Notes: a model not told the origin generated them from the sequence alone. A stretch of DNA of 64,000 nucleotides from Pectinophora gossypiella (GCF_024362695.1 NC_065422.1:10105534-10169533); one strand, 5' to 3'; counted from the first letter of the stretch, positions 10,218-21,032 are shown. Numbers and translations are program-made.

Positions 10218-10368
10218 GTACGGTCACGGTACTAATATGTATTGTATACACTTTGAAACCACGTCTTATTAACTTTTTTGACAAATTAAACTGCAAGTCT
10301 CATTACATGACAAATATGATAGTGCGACAGGGTTCTAAAGTGGGTACATGATATTGCTCATAACTATA
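10218..10368. mobile_element. MITE M
   Basis: About 150 bp, with near-mirrored ends GTACGGTCACGG and CTCATAACTATAC and the conserved interior TTAACTTTTTTGACAAATTA and TAGTGCGACAGGGTTCTAAA. Copies also at 46406 and 61598. Confidence 0.8.
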
Positions 10369-10474
10369 CATACCCGTTTACCCGTTTTTTGTATGCATGT
10401 GCATATGTGAGGGTGTAAAACGAAAGTACAGTTGTAAGTCAATTAGCAAATGTTTATGACAATCGTCATTTTTT

Positions 10475-10592
10475 ACATACATATTTTATACACTATAATC
10501 ACGCCTATCCCCGTAGCCGTAGGCAGAGACGACGGAATTTCACTTACCACGATCCTGACACTCCACTTTCGCTTTCTCCACTCTCATCAGAG
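10475..10592 (-). mobile_element. LINE-H-like 3' end, divergent
   Basis: Minus-strand translation gives MRVEKAKVECQDRGK-like residues followed by a VVSAYGYG segment. This parallels the VEEAREVCQDRSKW..VSAYPGG end of LINE-H, but differs enough to be another subfamily. Confidence 0.6.
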
Positions 10593-10845
10593 ACTTCGGC
10601 GGCTGAACCATGACACCAGGGTTGATGAGGTCGATCACGTACAATTATCGATATGGAGTCGATACATTCCCATCACTAGTGGAGGCGTGCAGCCCTGACC
10701 TCGTAGATAGCTGGAATTAGATTCGTAAGCCATCGCCGAGTGAGCCGGTCCCATATATAACGCCACCAAACATTGTTGTATTGTTTGTCTGAACGTTCAC
10801 AGGGATTTCTAAAGGTGGACAGAAGCACAAGCCATCATAGGTCAA

Positions 10846-11290
10846 ATTCTTCTTCCATCGTATGAGTTGTAAGATGAATTACCAATCTCGCATTCTTAAC
10901 AGCACATCACTTCTAATATACACACGTCTAATATATCAAGACTTAAAAAAATGTTTAATATTCTTTCGTTTCGTTTATTTGTTAATGTATTTTTTAAGCG
11001 TATGTTGTGTTTCATATTGTCACTGTGGCGTCCTTACATCTTCTTCTATTGTGTGGGTTGTGAGGTGGATTACCAAAGGTTGTTACCTAGCCGCCAAAGG
11101 CCCCTGATATGGCTCATGTGACGACTACATACTTACATCAGTAAGTAGTAACCGGGACCAACGGCTGAACATGCCTTCTTAAGCACGGATCATCTTACTT
11201 TCTGACAATCAGGTGATCAGCCTGTAATGTTCTAACCGAACTAGGGATCACAAAGTGATTTTTGTAATTTGTTCTCTCCGGGATCCGCGC
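10846..11290 (-). mobile_element. SINE-B1 pieces, head lost
   Basis: A tail-only piece (10846-10895) is followed by a second copy at 11038-11290 that has tail, core (CACGGATCATCTTAC side) and spacer. It ends before the tRNA-like head. Confidence 0.85.
10896..11037. other. spacer between two SINE-B1 pieces
   Basis: AT-rich, no feature seen. Confidence 0.3.
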
Positions 11291-11580
11291 GAGATAAGTT
11301 AACATGTAGACACTTTTGATACGAAGTCGCGTTCGGGGTGAGAGCGCTCAGCGCTCCCCATTTGTCTTGCCATGGGGTAAATGCCATTTGTGGCGAATCT
11401 TTGATGGTCTTGTTCACATGCTCGTTCCGAGAACAAGAGATGATGGTTCAAATCCCGTCCGAGTCTTACCTTTTCCAGTTCTGCTCAGGGGTTTTACAAT
11501 ATGCCCAGAGAGATAAGTCACTGATTGCGTTGCATGTTTTATTCGTTCCCTGTCTAGCATAGAAGACCTGAATATTTAGA

Positions 11581-11730
11581 GGTCATCATCACTAATTTAA
11601 GAGCCACGCTCTAGTTGGTGTAGCATTCTCCACTCTTGTCTATTAAAGACCAATTCCTTCACTTCCTTATAAGACTCGACGTTCGCCTTCTCTTTAATCT
11701 GATAAGTATGCTTGATTTTGAGTTCAGGTT
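11581..11730 (-). pseudogene. LINE C-terminus sharing its end with SINE-J
   Basis: Minus-strand frame reads QIKEKANVESYKEVKELVFN, then RQEWRMLHQLERGS and stop, followed by a TTAGTGATGATGA tail. This is the end of a non-LTR ORF2, similar in layout to the remnant at 47645-47800. The last ~45 nt (GAATGCTACACC, AGAGCGTGGCTCTTAAATT) are nearly identical to the 3' end of SINE-J. Everything upstream is missing. Confidence 0.8.
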
Positions 11731-11738
11731 TAAATTAG

Positions 11739-11905
11739 GGATGTTCTTAAAAAAGGTTTGGTATGACCAACTCTGAACCGACGTGCGTGTATGAAACGAT
11801 TGATTAATGTGCAGGAAGCAATGACAAGTAAGTCAGGGTCAATACAAATGGAGATCCATAGTGTCTGTTTACTCCGGTGGGAAATAGGCGTTATGTATGT
11901 TAAAA
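11739..11905 (+). pseudogene. LINE-H C-terminus, plus strand
   Basis: The only long plus-strand H copy. It encodes a decayed version of LRKGLV..TLNRRACMKRLI, ends at ACTCCGGTGGGAAATAGGCG and has a TTATGTATG tail. It abuts the LINE remnant on the opposite strand. Confidence 0.75.
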
Positions 11906-12407
11906 TAAAGTTTCTAAAAAAAAACAGCGCAATGGGTGGTTGAACAACTCACCGACATCAGACCTTCTGTTATTTGAACCAACATTCACAAATTTCAGTC
12001 TGCGAATTCGAGTATGAAATAAAAAATGTTAACATTTTTCTTTTATTGAAATGTTTTACTTTTCGGAGAGATAAATCATCAGAAATGTTTATTCACTATT
12101 TATTTATTCAACCCTGTTTGTTTATTTTTTTTTGTTTAATGCACCTATTTTATACAAAATAATCATCATCGTCTTAGCATAAATATACTTGTGAAATAAA
12201 TATTGACACTTGTAACCTGTAATTTTCATCTATAGTTTTGATAAACACATTCTTATACTAATGAAAATTATTACGAGAAAATTTCTTGTAATACAGGGCT
12301 TCTAAGTTTTGATAAACAGGGCAAAGCACATTAGAAAGACATTTGTCGTTATACAAAAAATAGAGTATACGAAATCTCCAATTAATTATAATTATTTCTC
12401 TCTCTTT
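11906..12407. other. no supported feature
   Basis: AT-rich with scattered short frames (62 and 89 codons) that have no recognisable domain. Confidence 0.4.
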
Positions 12408-12682
12408 ATTTAAGAGCTGCGCTCTTGTCGGTGAAGTAATCGCCTTCATTACTCCATAGGTACGGCGTGTAGAACGGTGGTTGCCCCATTCGCCTTCCGT
12501 TCCGCAGTACACCGACCAATTTCTCAATCGATGATGTTCTAGCTAGAGCCCTACCAGAATCCATTTCCTCGGCCTTCAACCAGTACTGAGAACGGTGCTG
12601 CCTGGCATCAGGGGTGCGCTTTTGAAGTAGCGGCGCCTACTGGCTATGTCACAAGATCGTCATAGAACCTAAGTAGCATTTT
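12408..12682 (-). mobile_element. SINE-J2, near full length
   Basis: Minus-strand copy of the element at 45838-46120. Shared blocks are GTTCTATGACGATCTTGTGA, GGCCGAGGAAATGGATTCTG, GTGTACTGCGGAACGGAAGG and the end CCGACAAGAGCGCAGCTCTT. Confidence 0.85.
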
Positions 12683-13015
12683 ATAATTATTTATTTTGGT
12701 ATATAGTTTGTTGGTATTGAGTAGTTAGATCAACTTGCCCCTTCTCTTTCTCTTTTACTAAGATTTCGTAGTATCAAAATTTACTTTACTGATTACCTAA
12801 TTGTCTACACCATTTCGGATTGCGCGCGTGAGTTTTCATATGTTTGTGTGTATTATAAAGTTATTAATAGAGCACTTAATATTAATTGGCTACAACTTTT
12901 ATTGGATAAAAAGGATTATTGCTAATTGAGTTTAATAGTTTGTAATCCCTTTACATAATCCGTTTACATCGGATTGTTTACGTTTCGATAACGGAAACAT
13001 TTCCTGGCTTATTAC

Positions 13016-13071
13016 AAAAGATAAACACTCTATAGATATACGATAAAAGATAAACATTCTATAAATATACG
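13016..13071. repeat. 27-bp tandem duplication
   Basis: AAAAGATAAACAYTCTATAR followed by ATATACG occurs twice in tandem (13016-13042 and 13045-13071). Confidence 0.85.
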
Positions 13072-13130
13072 TCGTAGGGGTATGGAGTATACACCACTAC
13101 GCTGCTCCACAGCGGATTACTGTGGGAGGA
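13072..13130 (-). mobile_element. SINE-B2 scrap
   Basis: GGGGTATGGAGTATACACCA and CGCTGCTCCACAG match the B2 second half in reverse. Confidence 0.65.
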
Positions 13131-13270
13131 TTGTACTTTATTTGATGATAAAATTGCAAAATAGTTGCTTGTCGGCAACATAGCATCTTTGTTTTATTCT
13201 TTTTTAATTGTCAATATGTGTAAGTTTTGAGTCGGATGTTTTTGTAACATTATTGTGTGTGCATTGTGTG

Positions 13271-13440
13271 TTAGCATTATCCCGTTTTTCACAGGGTCCG
13301 CTTACCTAATCTGATGATTTGACAGGTCCGGTTTTTTACAGAAGCGACTGCCTGTCTGACCATCCAACCCGCGAAGGGAAAACCAGTCCAAAACAGGTTA
13401 GGTTACATACCTCGGAAAATGCATTTCTTGCTTGCATGGA
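13271..13440 (-). mobile_element. SINE-I 3' half
   Basis: Reverse complement of CTGTATTGGGCTGGTTTTCC, GCAGTCGCTTCTGTAAAAAA and CGGACCCTGTGAAAAACGGG. The head is missing. Confidence 0.85.
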
Positions 13441-13743
13441 GTCCCTTTATAATGAATAATTTAATTCTTTTGTTAATGCGTTCATTCACAACAAAGTCAC
13501 ATCTTAGGCTGTTGCGAGTGGGGGCATGAACTGTATATATATATATTTATCAATTTTAGACAGCTTTGATCGATGGTGCTGTCATAACAAACATGTTAAA
13601 AGCCCCTAAATAAAAGAAAAAAAGTCTAGTGACTTTTTCATGCGAAGAGTTGCGGAATACTACATCTCTATGTAGATAATATATTTGGTACCTATTGTAA
13701 GTAATTAACAGAATATATATTTATTTATATAACATGTTTAGTT

Positions 13744-13868
13744 GCGTCAGACAGAGTACTGCGGGGCGGAAGGCAAGAGGGAAACCACTGCCCTATTTTT
13801 CCCTAAAAAAGTAGCTTGGAAAATGCTGCACCGTGTGTGGCTCTTAAATTGATGATGATGATGATGAT
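13744..13868 (+). mobile_element. SINE-J, 5'-truncated
   Basis: Starts at GCGTCAGACAGAGTACTGCG and ends CTCTTAAATTGATGATGATG, a clean (TGA)n tail. Confidence 0.85.
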
Positions 13869-13914
13869 ACGTTCATAGTTAAATATTGGTGCTAATTCCT
13901 CTAAATACCATCTA

Positions 13915-14167
13915 ATTTTATTTTAAGTTATATCTGTCATTTTCTTATCCGCCGAAAAGAAAAGGGACGGGTAATCGACAAGCATAAAATTTATGGAACA
14001 CACGTCAATTTTAAGCACAAATCTAAACCAACCGTCTAAAAATTTTACATCAGTCAATAACCCGACACATTCATTTACTCATTCTTCCTAAAATTAAGAG
14101 CTGTGAATCATCCGTCCCTTTCCTTTTCGACGGGTATGAAAATGACGGATATAACTTAAAATAAAAT
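13915..14167. mobile_element. MITE K
   Basis: Inverted repeats of about 60 bp: the left end ATTTTATTTTAAGTTATATC is mirrored at the right, and both arms contain the TTTTCTTATCC/GGGACGG block. TA dinucleotides flank both ends (13913-13914, 14168-14169), as expected for Tc1/mariner-type mobilisation. Confidence 0.9.
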
Positions 14168-14169
14168 TA

Positions 14170-14582
14170 GGCGGTGTCTGCAGGAATCGGGGCCATTGTA
14201 GTGTAATGTAGTATAATCTTTTATCTATTTATACCTACTAAATTTATCCTGTTAGTGATGTTTTATATTATTCCCGGCTGGAAGAGATATCTACTAGAAA
14301 TAATCTGAACCCTTTGTCTGTCTTGTGTTAGTCAATATACAATAAACTGTTAACAAAATAAATATGAATCCAGGGCCGATTTCAATGTTTAATTGACAAT
14401 GAAAATATAACATACAAAATAACAAATAAATTTAAAATAAATTACTATGTAAACAACATGTTCGAAGTAAATAATTCAACATTGGTACAACAAAAAGATG
14501 AATCAATCATATTCGTGATGTGCTTATGAAAAAGAGCGTTCTTGTATTCAATATGGTAATTATTCTGATTCCAGTACACACC
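14170..14582. other. no supported feature
   Basis: AT-rich DNA between a full and a partial MITE K. Confidence 0.4.
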
Positions 14583-14665
14583 ATAATTTTATTTTAAGTT
14601 ATACCCGTCATTTTCTTATCCATTGAAAAAGAAAGGGACGGATAATTGACAACTGTTAATTTAAA
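14583..14665. mobile_element. MITE K, one arm
   Basis: TAATTTTATTTTAAGTTATA through GGGACGGATAATTGACAA matches the left arm of the complete copy. The right arm is absent. Confidence 0.8.
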
Positions 14666-14840
14666 ATGAATGAATAACTCGGATCGCGGGGACTGTATTA
14701 CTCGCACGCGTAAAAATGACAAATAAATAACGATTTTTGTATGGATTTTTATATATTATCACAACTTTAATTCATGGGCAAAACTTAAACTATCAAAATG
14801 AAAACCAGTCCAGAAGTTACGACCAAGTTAGTTCCTACAC

Positions 14841-15135
14841 GCTTATTTTCAACCGGGGTAAGCAGAGACTATTCCACTTGCTTCAATTATGACGCACTTC
14901 TCTTGCTTCCTCCACATTCATCAATAGTTTCATACGCGCACGCCGGTTCAGAGTAGGTCGTACTAAACCTTTTCTGACAACATCTCCAACTTGGTCATTA
15001 TACGTCCTTCTAGATCTTCCTCTGCCAACCCTACTATCAACCTTTGCTTTATATACCGCTTTGGTAATCCTGTTATCCATCATCCAATCTACATATTCAA
15101 ACATTCCCTTCTCAATCTTAGTCACTAGGTATATC
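14841..15135 (-). pseudogene. LINE-H reverse transcriptase C-terminus
   Basis: The longest H coding remnant. The 80-codon frame contains MDNRITKAVYKAKVDSRVGR, GRSRRTYNDQVGDVVRKGLV and RRARMKLLMNVEEAREVRHN. This is the familiar G.GR.R..Y.DQ....L.KG.VR...NRR.CMK..M.V.EA end of an endonuclease/reverse transcriptase polyprotein. The frame then meets a stop (TGA) where other copies keep a D-R-S-K-W stretch, but SKWNS follows in frame after it. Only the C-terminus survives, so it is non-functional. Confidence 0.88.
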
Positions 15136-15390
15136 GTCTTTTACACCACATCTATCTCTTATCACAGTGATTTTTTCTTACCTTTGGTGCTCTTGACCCC
15201 AGACTTGCCAGAAGGCATTGACGAGGCCTAAAATGGAGCGAGCTCACCCAGAAGATGCCTGTTCACTCTGGCCTTGAAGCACCCGGGTTATATGCATTTG
15301 AAAATACAGAAGACAGCAGAGAATTCCACTCCTGTTTCTCACTACATCACTCAATTTATCACTGTTACCGTAAGTTAGTTCCTACATATA
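15136..15390. other. no supported feature
   Basis: Contains CCAGAAGGCATTGACGAGGC, which may be further LINE debris. No frame is convincing. Confidence 0.3.
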
Positions 15391-16020
15391 TACATAAACA
15401 GCCTATATACGTCCCACTGCTGGACACAGGCCTCCCCTCAATCAACCGGAGGGGGTGTGGAGTATACTGCAACACACTGCTCCACTGCGGATTGGTGTAG
15501 GTGTTTTGGCTAGTAGCCCGAGACCAACGGCTTAGCTTGCCTACCGAAGCACGGAATCATATTTTCGGACAATTAGGTGATTCAAGGAGCTCGGTGGCGC
15601 AGCGGTAAACGCGCTCGGTCTGCGATTGTCGAAGTTAAGCAACTTTCGCAAAGGCCGGTCATAGGATGGGTGACCACAAAAAAAAATGTTTTCCTCTCGA
15701 GCTCCTCCGTGCTTCGGAAGGCACGTTAAGCCGTTGGTCCCGGCTGCATTAGCAGTCGTTAATAACCACCAATCCGCATTGGGCCCGCGTAGTGGTTTAA
15801 GGCCCGATCTCCCTATCCATCCATAGGGAAGGCCCGTGCCCCAGCAGTGGGGACGTTAATGGGCTGATGATGATGATAGTGAGGTGATTCAAGCCTGCAA
15901 TGTCCTTACCAAACAAAGAACAGTCTCACAAAGTGACTTCGACAATCTCCTCATCGGGAATCGAACCCAGACCTCCAGATTCTTAGCCTAACGCTCTAAC
16001 CACTAGACCACGGAGGCTGT
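15391..16020 (-). mobile_element. SINE-B2, full length, split by SINE-A
   Basis: Tail to core at 15391-15586 and spacer to tRNA head at 15894-16020, both minus strand. Without the 295-bp SINE-A and one TSD copy the sequence is a continuous B2. Confidence 0.95.
15587..15881 (+). mobile_element. SINE-A nested in SINE-B2
   Basis: Full length from GAGCTCGGTGGCGCAGCGG to (GAT)n. Perfect 12-bp TSD AGGTGATTCAAG at 15575-15586 and 15882-15893, taken from the B2 spacer. Confidence 0.97.
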
Positions 16021-16276
16021 AGTATATGTTAATTGATGAAAAGTCCATTTACCCACGCAAATTCACTGAACTCTCTCAGCGTTGATCAGGACTGGTTTAG
16101 TTATTCAAATTGGTTCCTTTCCCTTTGAAATTCCTGTGTCGGGGTTTAAAAAAAAACCATCAAAGTGTGCCCATGAAACTTTTTTAATAACGCTGAAATC
16201 AGCGATTTATTGACGTAACCTTGTTCAAAGGGATTTGACATTCGGATATGTATTATAAAAAATCTGACCTCTCGGA

Positions 16277-16297
16277 CCTTCGTCATTGTGACGAAGG
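16277..16297. repeat. short perfect hairpin
   Basis: CCTTCGTCA-TTG-TGACGAAGG, a 9-bp stem with a 3-nt loop. Function unknown. Confidence 0.6.
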
Positions 16298-16421
16298 GAG
16301 GTACTTCGAAAGTTATAAATTAAATGTTTTTTTGTTTAAAATAAAGTATAACGTATAAATATTACATAAGAAAGCATCACGCCAAAATCTCCGACGAGGT
16401 AGGCAGAGGCATATTAGTATA

Positions 16422-17015
16422 CAAGGTGTTAGTCACATCCTAACGAAAACTTTGAGGGATGATTTAAACCATGATTCTGAGTTGATATCAAGAAGAATTT
16501 TCCGTCGCAAATTATGGAACAAAAATTAAATAATTTCATGTATTTTCCGACGGATTCCACTTCATATCAACTCAGAATCATGGTCTGAATGATCCTCCTC
16601 AGTATACGTTACGGTGTCCCTAACACCCATGCGCACTCGTATGGCTATCTCCACGTATTTATAATTTGTAGGGGGTGTAAGTGACATCGTAACGAATATT
16701 GAAACGGATGAATCAGCTCATTATACTGAATTAATATCAAGTGGAATTTATAATCACAAAAGTATAGAATTAATAATAATTAAAAAAACCCAAAAAGACA
16801 TGACTTTTGCGACGGGAAATTACACCTGATAATCTTGATATTAACTCAAAAAAATTCAAAATTCAATATTCAAAAATATTTTTATTCAATAGGTAACATA
16901 GTTACACTTTGAATCGTCAATTTTACATAACGAACGTCTCATCCGCTTAAAACTACTCAGACTCATGAGCTGAATCAACCCCTTCAGTATTCTTTGCAGT
17001 GTCACTAACACCTTG
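16422..17015. mobile_element. MITE-C dimer 1, decayed
   Basis: Two foldback units (16422-16629 and 16671-17015) around a ~41-bp spacer containing TCGTATGGCTATCTCCACG. Outer ends CAAGGTGTTAGTCACATC and GTGTCACTAACACCTTG are next to TA. Unit 2 carries a LINE-D tail. Confidence 0.85.
16849..16954 (-). mobile_element. LINE-D tail nested in MITE-C
   Basis: Reverse complement of CGGATGAGACGTTCGTTATG through TATTTTTGAATTTTGAATT. Flanked by ACTCA at 16844-16848 and 16955-16959, a 5-bp TSD inside the MITE arm. Confidence 0.9.
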
Positions 17016-17084
17016 TATTGAGTGTACATCTAGTCGCCAGCTATGCATTTATTTATTTATTTTAATAGGCATACTAACAGCTTA

Positions 17085-17140
17085 TTTTTGACGTGACTTA
17101 TTGTAGATTTGCTGCAGATGGCATTAACTACTTGGCCAGA
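17085..17140 (-). mobile_element. Retroposon G 3' scrap
   Basis: GACGTGACTTATTGTAGATT through ATTAACTACTTGGCC only. Confidence 0.75.
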
Positions 17141-17281
17141 ATATACTAACAACACACAATACATATTGTAAAGTTATGGAACTCAAGTCTTCAAGTTAAT
17201 TTTTGTATATATGCCACTATTACAGGTACACACGGCATTCACAATCACAACAAAACGGTATCTAGATATTATTATAAGAGT

Positions 17282-17592
17282 CATCATCATCAGCCCATTA
17301 ACGTCCCCACTGCTGGGGCACGGGCCTTCCCTATGGATGGACAGGGAGATCGGGCCTTAAACCACCACACGGGCCCAGTGCGGATTGGTGGTTATTAACG
17401 ACTGCTAATGCAGCCGGGACCAACGGTTTAACGTGCCTTCCGAAGCACGGAGGAGCTCGAGATGAAAACTTTTTTTTGTGGTCACCCATCCTATCTGGCC
17501 CATCCTATCCTACCGGCCTTTGCGAAAGTTACTTAACTTCAACAATCGCAGACCGAGCGCGTTTACCGCTGCGCCACCGAGCTCCTCCCTCC
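17282..17592 (-). mobile_element. SINE-A, full length with TSD
   Basis: Complete minus-strand copy with an internal duplication in the 5S-like end (CATCCTAT repeated as CCCATCCTATCTGGCCCATC). Perfect 11-bp TSD ATTATAAGAGT at 17271-17281 and 17593-17603. Confidence 0.96.
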
Positions 17593-17603
17593 ATTATAAG
17601 AGT

Positions 17604-17997
17604 ATTTACTTATAAATAAATATGTATAAATCTTAAACAGAAAATAGTCTTCTAAATAAAAACAGCCATAAATCTTTTTGACAAACATATGAGTATTTAG
17701 CAGTTTAATGTACCTACACAGGACATGAAATAAAACAATTTGACTAACACAAGGCACGGAAAAACGGTACGGATATATTCAGATAAGCACCAGGTAACAG
17801 GGCGCAACTAAGCCTATTGCCATTAACTAAATGTATAAAATACTTTTCAATACGTCCCTGCTGCCTGTAAAGCTGTAACACTTATCACTCACAGAATAAC
17901 CCTTGTCATTGGATAAGGAGTAATAGTCAACGCAATTCAAAAATACAGTGTAAATTTTGGAAGACTCCGTTCATTCATTCTGATATTAAACATGATT
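17604..17997. other. no supported feature
   Basis: AT-rich, no repeat or gene recognised. Confidence 0.4.
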
Positions 17998-18012
17998 CAT
18001 GATTCATTAATT

Positions 18013-18078
18013 CCGCCCAAGCAGTTAATGCCATCTGCGGCAATTCTACAATAAGTCAAAAAAAGAGATTCATTACTT
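18013..18078 (+). mobile_element. Retroposon G, 5'-truncated, with TSD
   Basis: Only GCAGTTAATGCCATCTGCGG to AAGTCAAAAAAAGAG remains. A perfect 15-bp direct repeat CATGATTCATTAATT flanks it (17998-18012, 18079-18093), marking a retroposed 3' end. Confidence 0.8.
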
Positions 18079-18087
18079 CATGATTCA

Positions 18088-18310
18088 TTAATTTAAGAGC
18101 CACGCTCTTATAGGTGTTGCATTTTCCATGCTACTTTTTTAAGAAAAAATAGGGCAGTGGTTTCCCTCTTGCCTTCCGCCCCGCAGTACTCTGTCTGACG
18201 CAATGGCGCCAAGAGTAGTCTATTTCAAAGCCATACTAGAACTTCTGTCCGCCGCTTCTGAATAGTACTGACAGTTACTGCTGCCCTCTGTCAAGTTCCA
18301 GGTTACAGTC
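18088..18310 (-). mobile_element. SINE-J
   Basis: Minus strand, from the LINE-like end (AAGAGCGTGGCTCTTAAAT) through GGGCGGAAGGCAAGAGGGAA to CTGTAACCTGGAACTTGACA. Confidence 0.88.
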
Positions 18311-18369
18311 CCTGTGATCTGCGTCTTCTGTTTTATGTTGCCGTACCGATGGCTCCCATCACCATAACT

Positions 18370-18501
18370 GGTGGGTTAAAAAGGCACATTGAAGCAACTC
18401 ATCTAAAAAAGCAATATTGTAAGTGCGTAATGCAAACAAATGTTAAATAGCAAAATTGCTTTTTCGAAGGAATTGCTTCGATGTGGCCTTTTTAACCACC
18501 C
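18370..18501. mobile_element. MITE P
   Basis: About 45-bp imperfect inverted ends: GGTGGGTTAAAAAGGCACAT on the left, mirrored by CCTTTTTAACCACCC on the right. A related element is at 56192-56323. Confidence 0.8.
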
Positions 18502-19174
18502 TGATATTAAAATACTATTTAATGACGTTTTTCAATTTGCTGTAATTTTTTTAATTTAATAAAGTCAAGACAGTGAACGGTAAGAACAAATCTTATGGTT
18601 TCGACTACCATGAAGATTAGATAAATATGTCTCAGAATTTCAATTAATAATTGTCATACTATACGTTTATTTTTTAGGATAGTGTTATTTATTTTGCAGT
18701 ACAAACGTAAGCATGTACATAATGTTTCCTTTAAACAAAACATATTTTTATAAACGCATTAAATGATAACAAGTACCGGTGTCAGAGCCTATTATCTTTT
18801 AAAACAATTAAAACCAAAACAATCAACAAAATGTTGTCAACAACATTACAAAAGCTTTTGTCAGGGGTTGTAAAACTTTTACTTCTCATCTAAGTGTGAC
18901 GCGGGAATGGTTACGCGACAAAACATTGTTTTTGAAGCATGCTTAGGAGATTACTTTAAAAAAAACCAAATTAAATGAGGAACGAATTGTGACACAGAAC
19001 TTCATCTGTGTAGTGGGACACTATACAAAATCTCATTCTTACCCACTGCGAGAACGCCTAAGTGCGAACGAGACACAGTTGGCGCGCTCACGCGGCAATT
19101 AAAGACTAAAGTGAAATTATTATGAGTACATCAATGCTGATAGGTGTATCGACAAACTAGTTACGAGTAAGTAT
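18502..19174. other. no supported feature
   Basis: AT-rich single-copy-looking DNA. I see no coding region. Confidence 0.4.
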
Positions 19175-19211
19175 AAGAAGAAATTCAAGTCCTGTACTTG
19201 AATTTCTTCTT
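19175..19211. repeat. perfect 16-bp stem hairpin
   Basis: AAGAAGAAATTCAAGT pairs with ACTTGAATTTCTTCTT across a 5-nt loop. Confidence 0.8.
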
Positions 19212-19225
19212 CTTGTTCATAAGGT

Positions 19226-19427
19226 TCATCATCAATTTAAGAGCCTCGCTGTTGTCTGTACAGCATTTTCCATGCTACTTTTTTAGCGAAAAATAGGGCA
19301 GTGGTTTCCCTCTTGACTTCCGCCCCGCAGTACTCTGTCTGACGCAAGTGGGACGGCGCCCAGAATAGTCTATTACAAAGCCATACTAGAACTTCTGTCC
19401 TCCGCCTCTGAATAGTACTGACAGTTA
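19226..19427 (-). mobile_element. SINE-J
   Basis: Minus strand, close to the copy at 18088 (92 bp of GGCTTTGAAATAGACTATTC..CCGCCCC agrees almost base for base). The 5' end stops at CTGTCAGTACTATTCAGAGG. Confidence 0.88.
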
Positions 19428-19751
19428 GTTCATATTAGTTACTTACTATTAATATATTTACTTTGTGGATCACCATAAATGAAGTATCTATAAATGAGAA
19501 CGTTCGGTACTCTCATATTAACTAATTTACATTCATATAAACTGCCGCTGTGTGATATAAATTAGCTATGTGGGTATTATTAATACTACATTCCAGAGTG
19601 ATAATACCAACATAGTTAAGTTTTAAAATAGTTTTCCATGTATGTGTCATAAATTTCCGTATGGCTTCATGGCTGGCGAAATATTTGTACTAAACTCATT
19701 CTTGTAAGTATTGTTAGACTGTGTCTGTAATACTGTAATTTCTTTAATGTA
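19428..19751. other. no supported feature
   Basis: AT-rich DNA without a recognised signature. Confidence 0.4.
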
Positions 19752-20306
19752 TAACTAGCTTTTGCCCGCGACTTCGTCCGCGTGGCGTATTATAAAAGAG
19801 AGATCTTTGTGTGTGTGGGAGTGCATATCAAATTTCAAGCATCTAACTTATGCAGTTAAGATTTTTTCTTACATTTTTTTTTATCGCTATCTTCCATTTT
19901 TCAAAATACAGCCATAACTAAACTTTATATTAACTAAGGTATGCATGCATGCTAGATTGAAAACATCTTTCTTACGCGGTTTCGATTTTTTCATACAAAT
20001 GTTTTTTCCCGCTTACTCCCGTTTCCGTGGGAATTTTGCAATATCCTGTTGCAACTAAGCTATAAGTTAACTAAGGTACCTGCATGCCAAATTTCAAGCG
20101 TCTAACTTAAGCGGTTTAGATTTTTCATACAAAAGGATTTTCCCGCTTATTACCGTTCCCGTGGGAATTCCGGGAATTCCTTTCTTAGTGCACCTCTACG
20201 GTACCTAAACTACGTCCCTTCCAAATTTCAAGTGCCTACGTTTAGCCGTTTAGGCTGTGCGTTGATATGTCAGTCAGTCAGTTTCTCCTTTTATATATTT
20301 AGAGAT
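19752..20306 (+). repeat. CTAGCTTTTGCCCGCGACTT repeat (family R)
   Basis: Starts with CTAGCTTTTGCCCGCGACTT and ends at a (GTCA)n TTTATATATTTAGAG end. Internally the block CCAAATTTCAAGCGTCTAACTTAAGCGGTTTAGATTTTT recurs two to three times at ~150-bp steps (19830, 20085, 20220). Widespread in Lepidoptera; class not decided here. Confidence 0.7.
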
Positions 20307-20742
20307 TAAAGACTTCAAAACTCTTACTTAATCAATCACTTTGTGGAATACATGATATGTTTACAATTGGGATTTGAAAACATTCAGTGAAGCAGTATTC
20401 TTTGTAGTAACTTATTATAAAGTTTAGTTCTCTCAAAACAATAAATACTAACAACCTTATAGTTCATCAAACGCCTGTTCACTCCGTTGTGGGCACACCT
20501 TAAGAAAGTGGCTTCCTTGCAATATATCTTGTGTTGAATCAAAAGAGTGGCACTCTAGGGAACTTGTTTTGGCCAGATAAAATCGGATAGTTTGCAGATG
20601 GGAACACAAATCATAATCATAGTACAAAGAAAGCAGTAGGTAAGCAGTAGGTCATAAAAAAAAATATTACGGATAAACTGAAACGCAATTTCTTGCACAT
20701 CAATTAGATTGTCAAAAAGTACTCCTGAATGTGTTTATCATC
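20307..20742. other. no supported feature
   Basis: No repeat match or coding frame. Confidence 0.4.
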
Positions 20743-21032
20743 TCCTTAGCATTATTGCTTACCTAACCTGAAGATTTGACAGATCCGGTTTCTACAGAAG
20801 CGACTGCCTGTCTGACCCTCCAACCCGCGAAGGGACCAGCCCAATACAGGTTAGGTCACATACCTCCGAAAATACATTTCTCGGGAATGTGGGTTTCCTC
20901 ACGATGTTTTCCTTCACCGCTGAGCACGTGATAATCATTTATGATCCAAACACGAATTCGAAAACAAATTCGACAATCATTGGTTTAGGCCTGTGCTGGA
21001 TTCAGTGAGAAGCAAGCGTTCTACCAACTGGT
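20743..21032 (-). mobile_element. SINE-I, head damaged
   Basis: Minus strand. Tail, GTCGCTTCTGTAGAAACCGG block, CACGATGTTTTCCTTCACCG block and the AAACCAATGATTGTCGAATT block are intact. The box B region is disrupted, while CCAGTTGGTAGAACGC of box A remains. Confidence 0.88.

Noticed and set aside
10605..10645. SINE-B1 tail (GACACCAGGGTTGATGAGGT)
   Set aside because: Matches, but only ~25 bp at the edge of a LINE-H-like piece; too short to list separately.
15600..15680. 5S rRNA pseudogene
   Set aside because: The 5S-like words are always preceded by the same box A sequence and followed by the same SINE core at many loci, so they are part of SINE-A.
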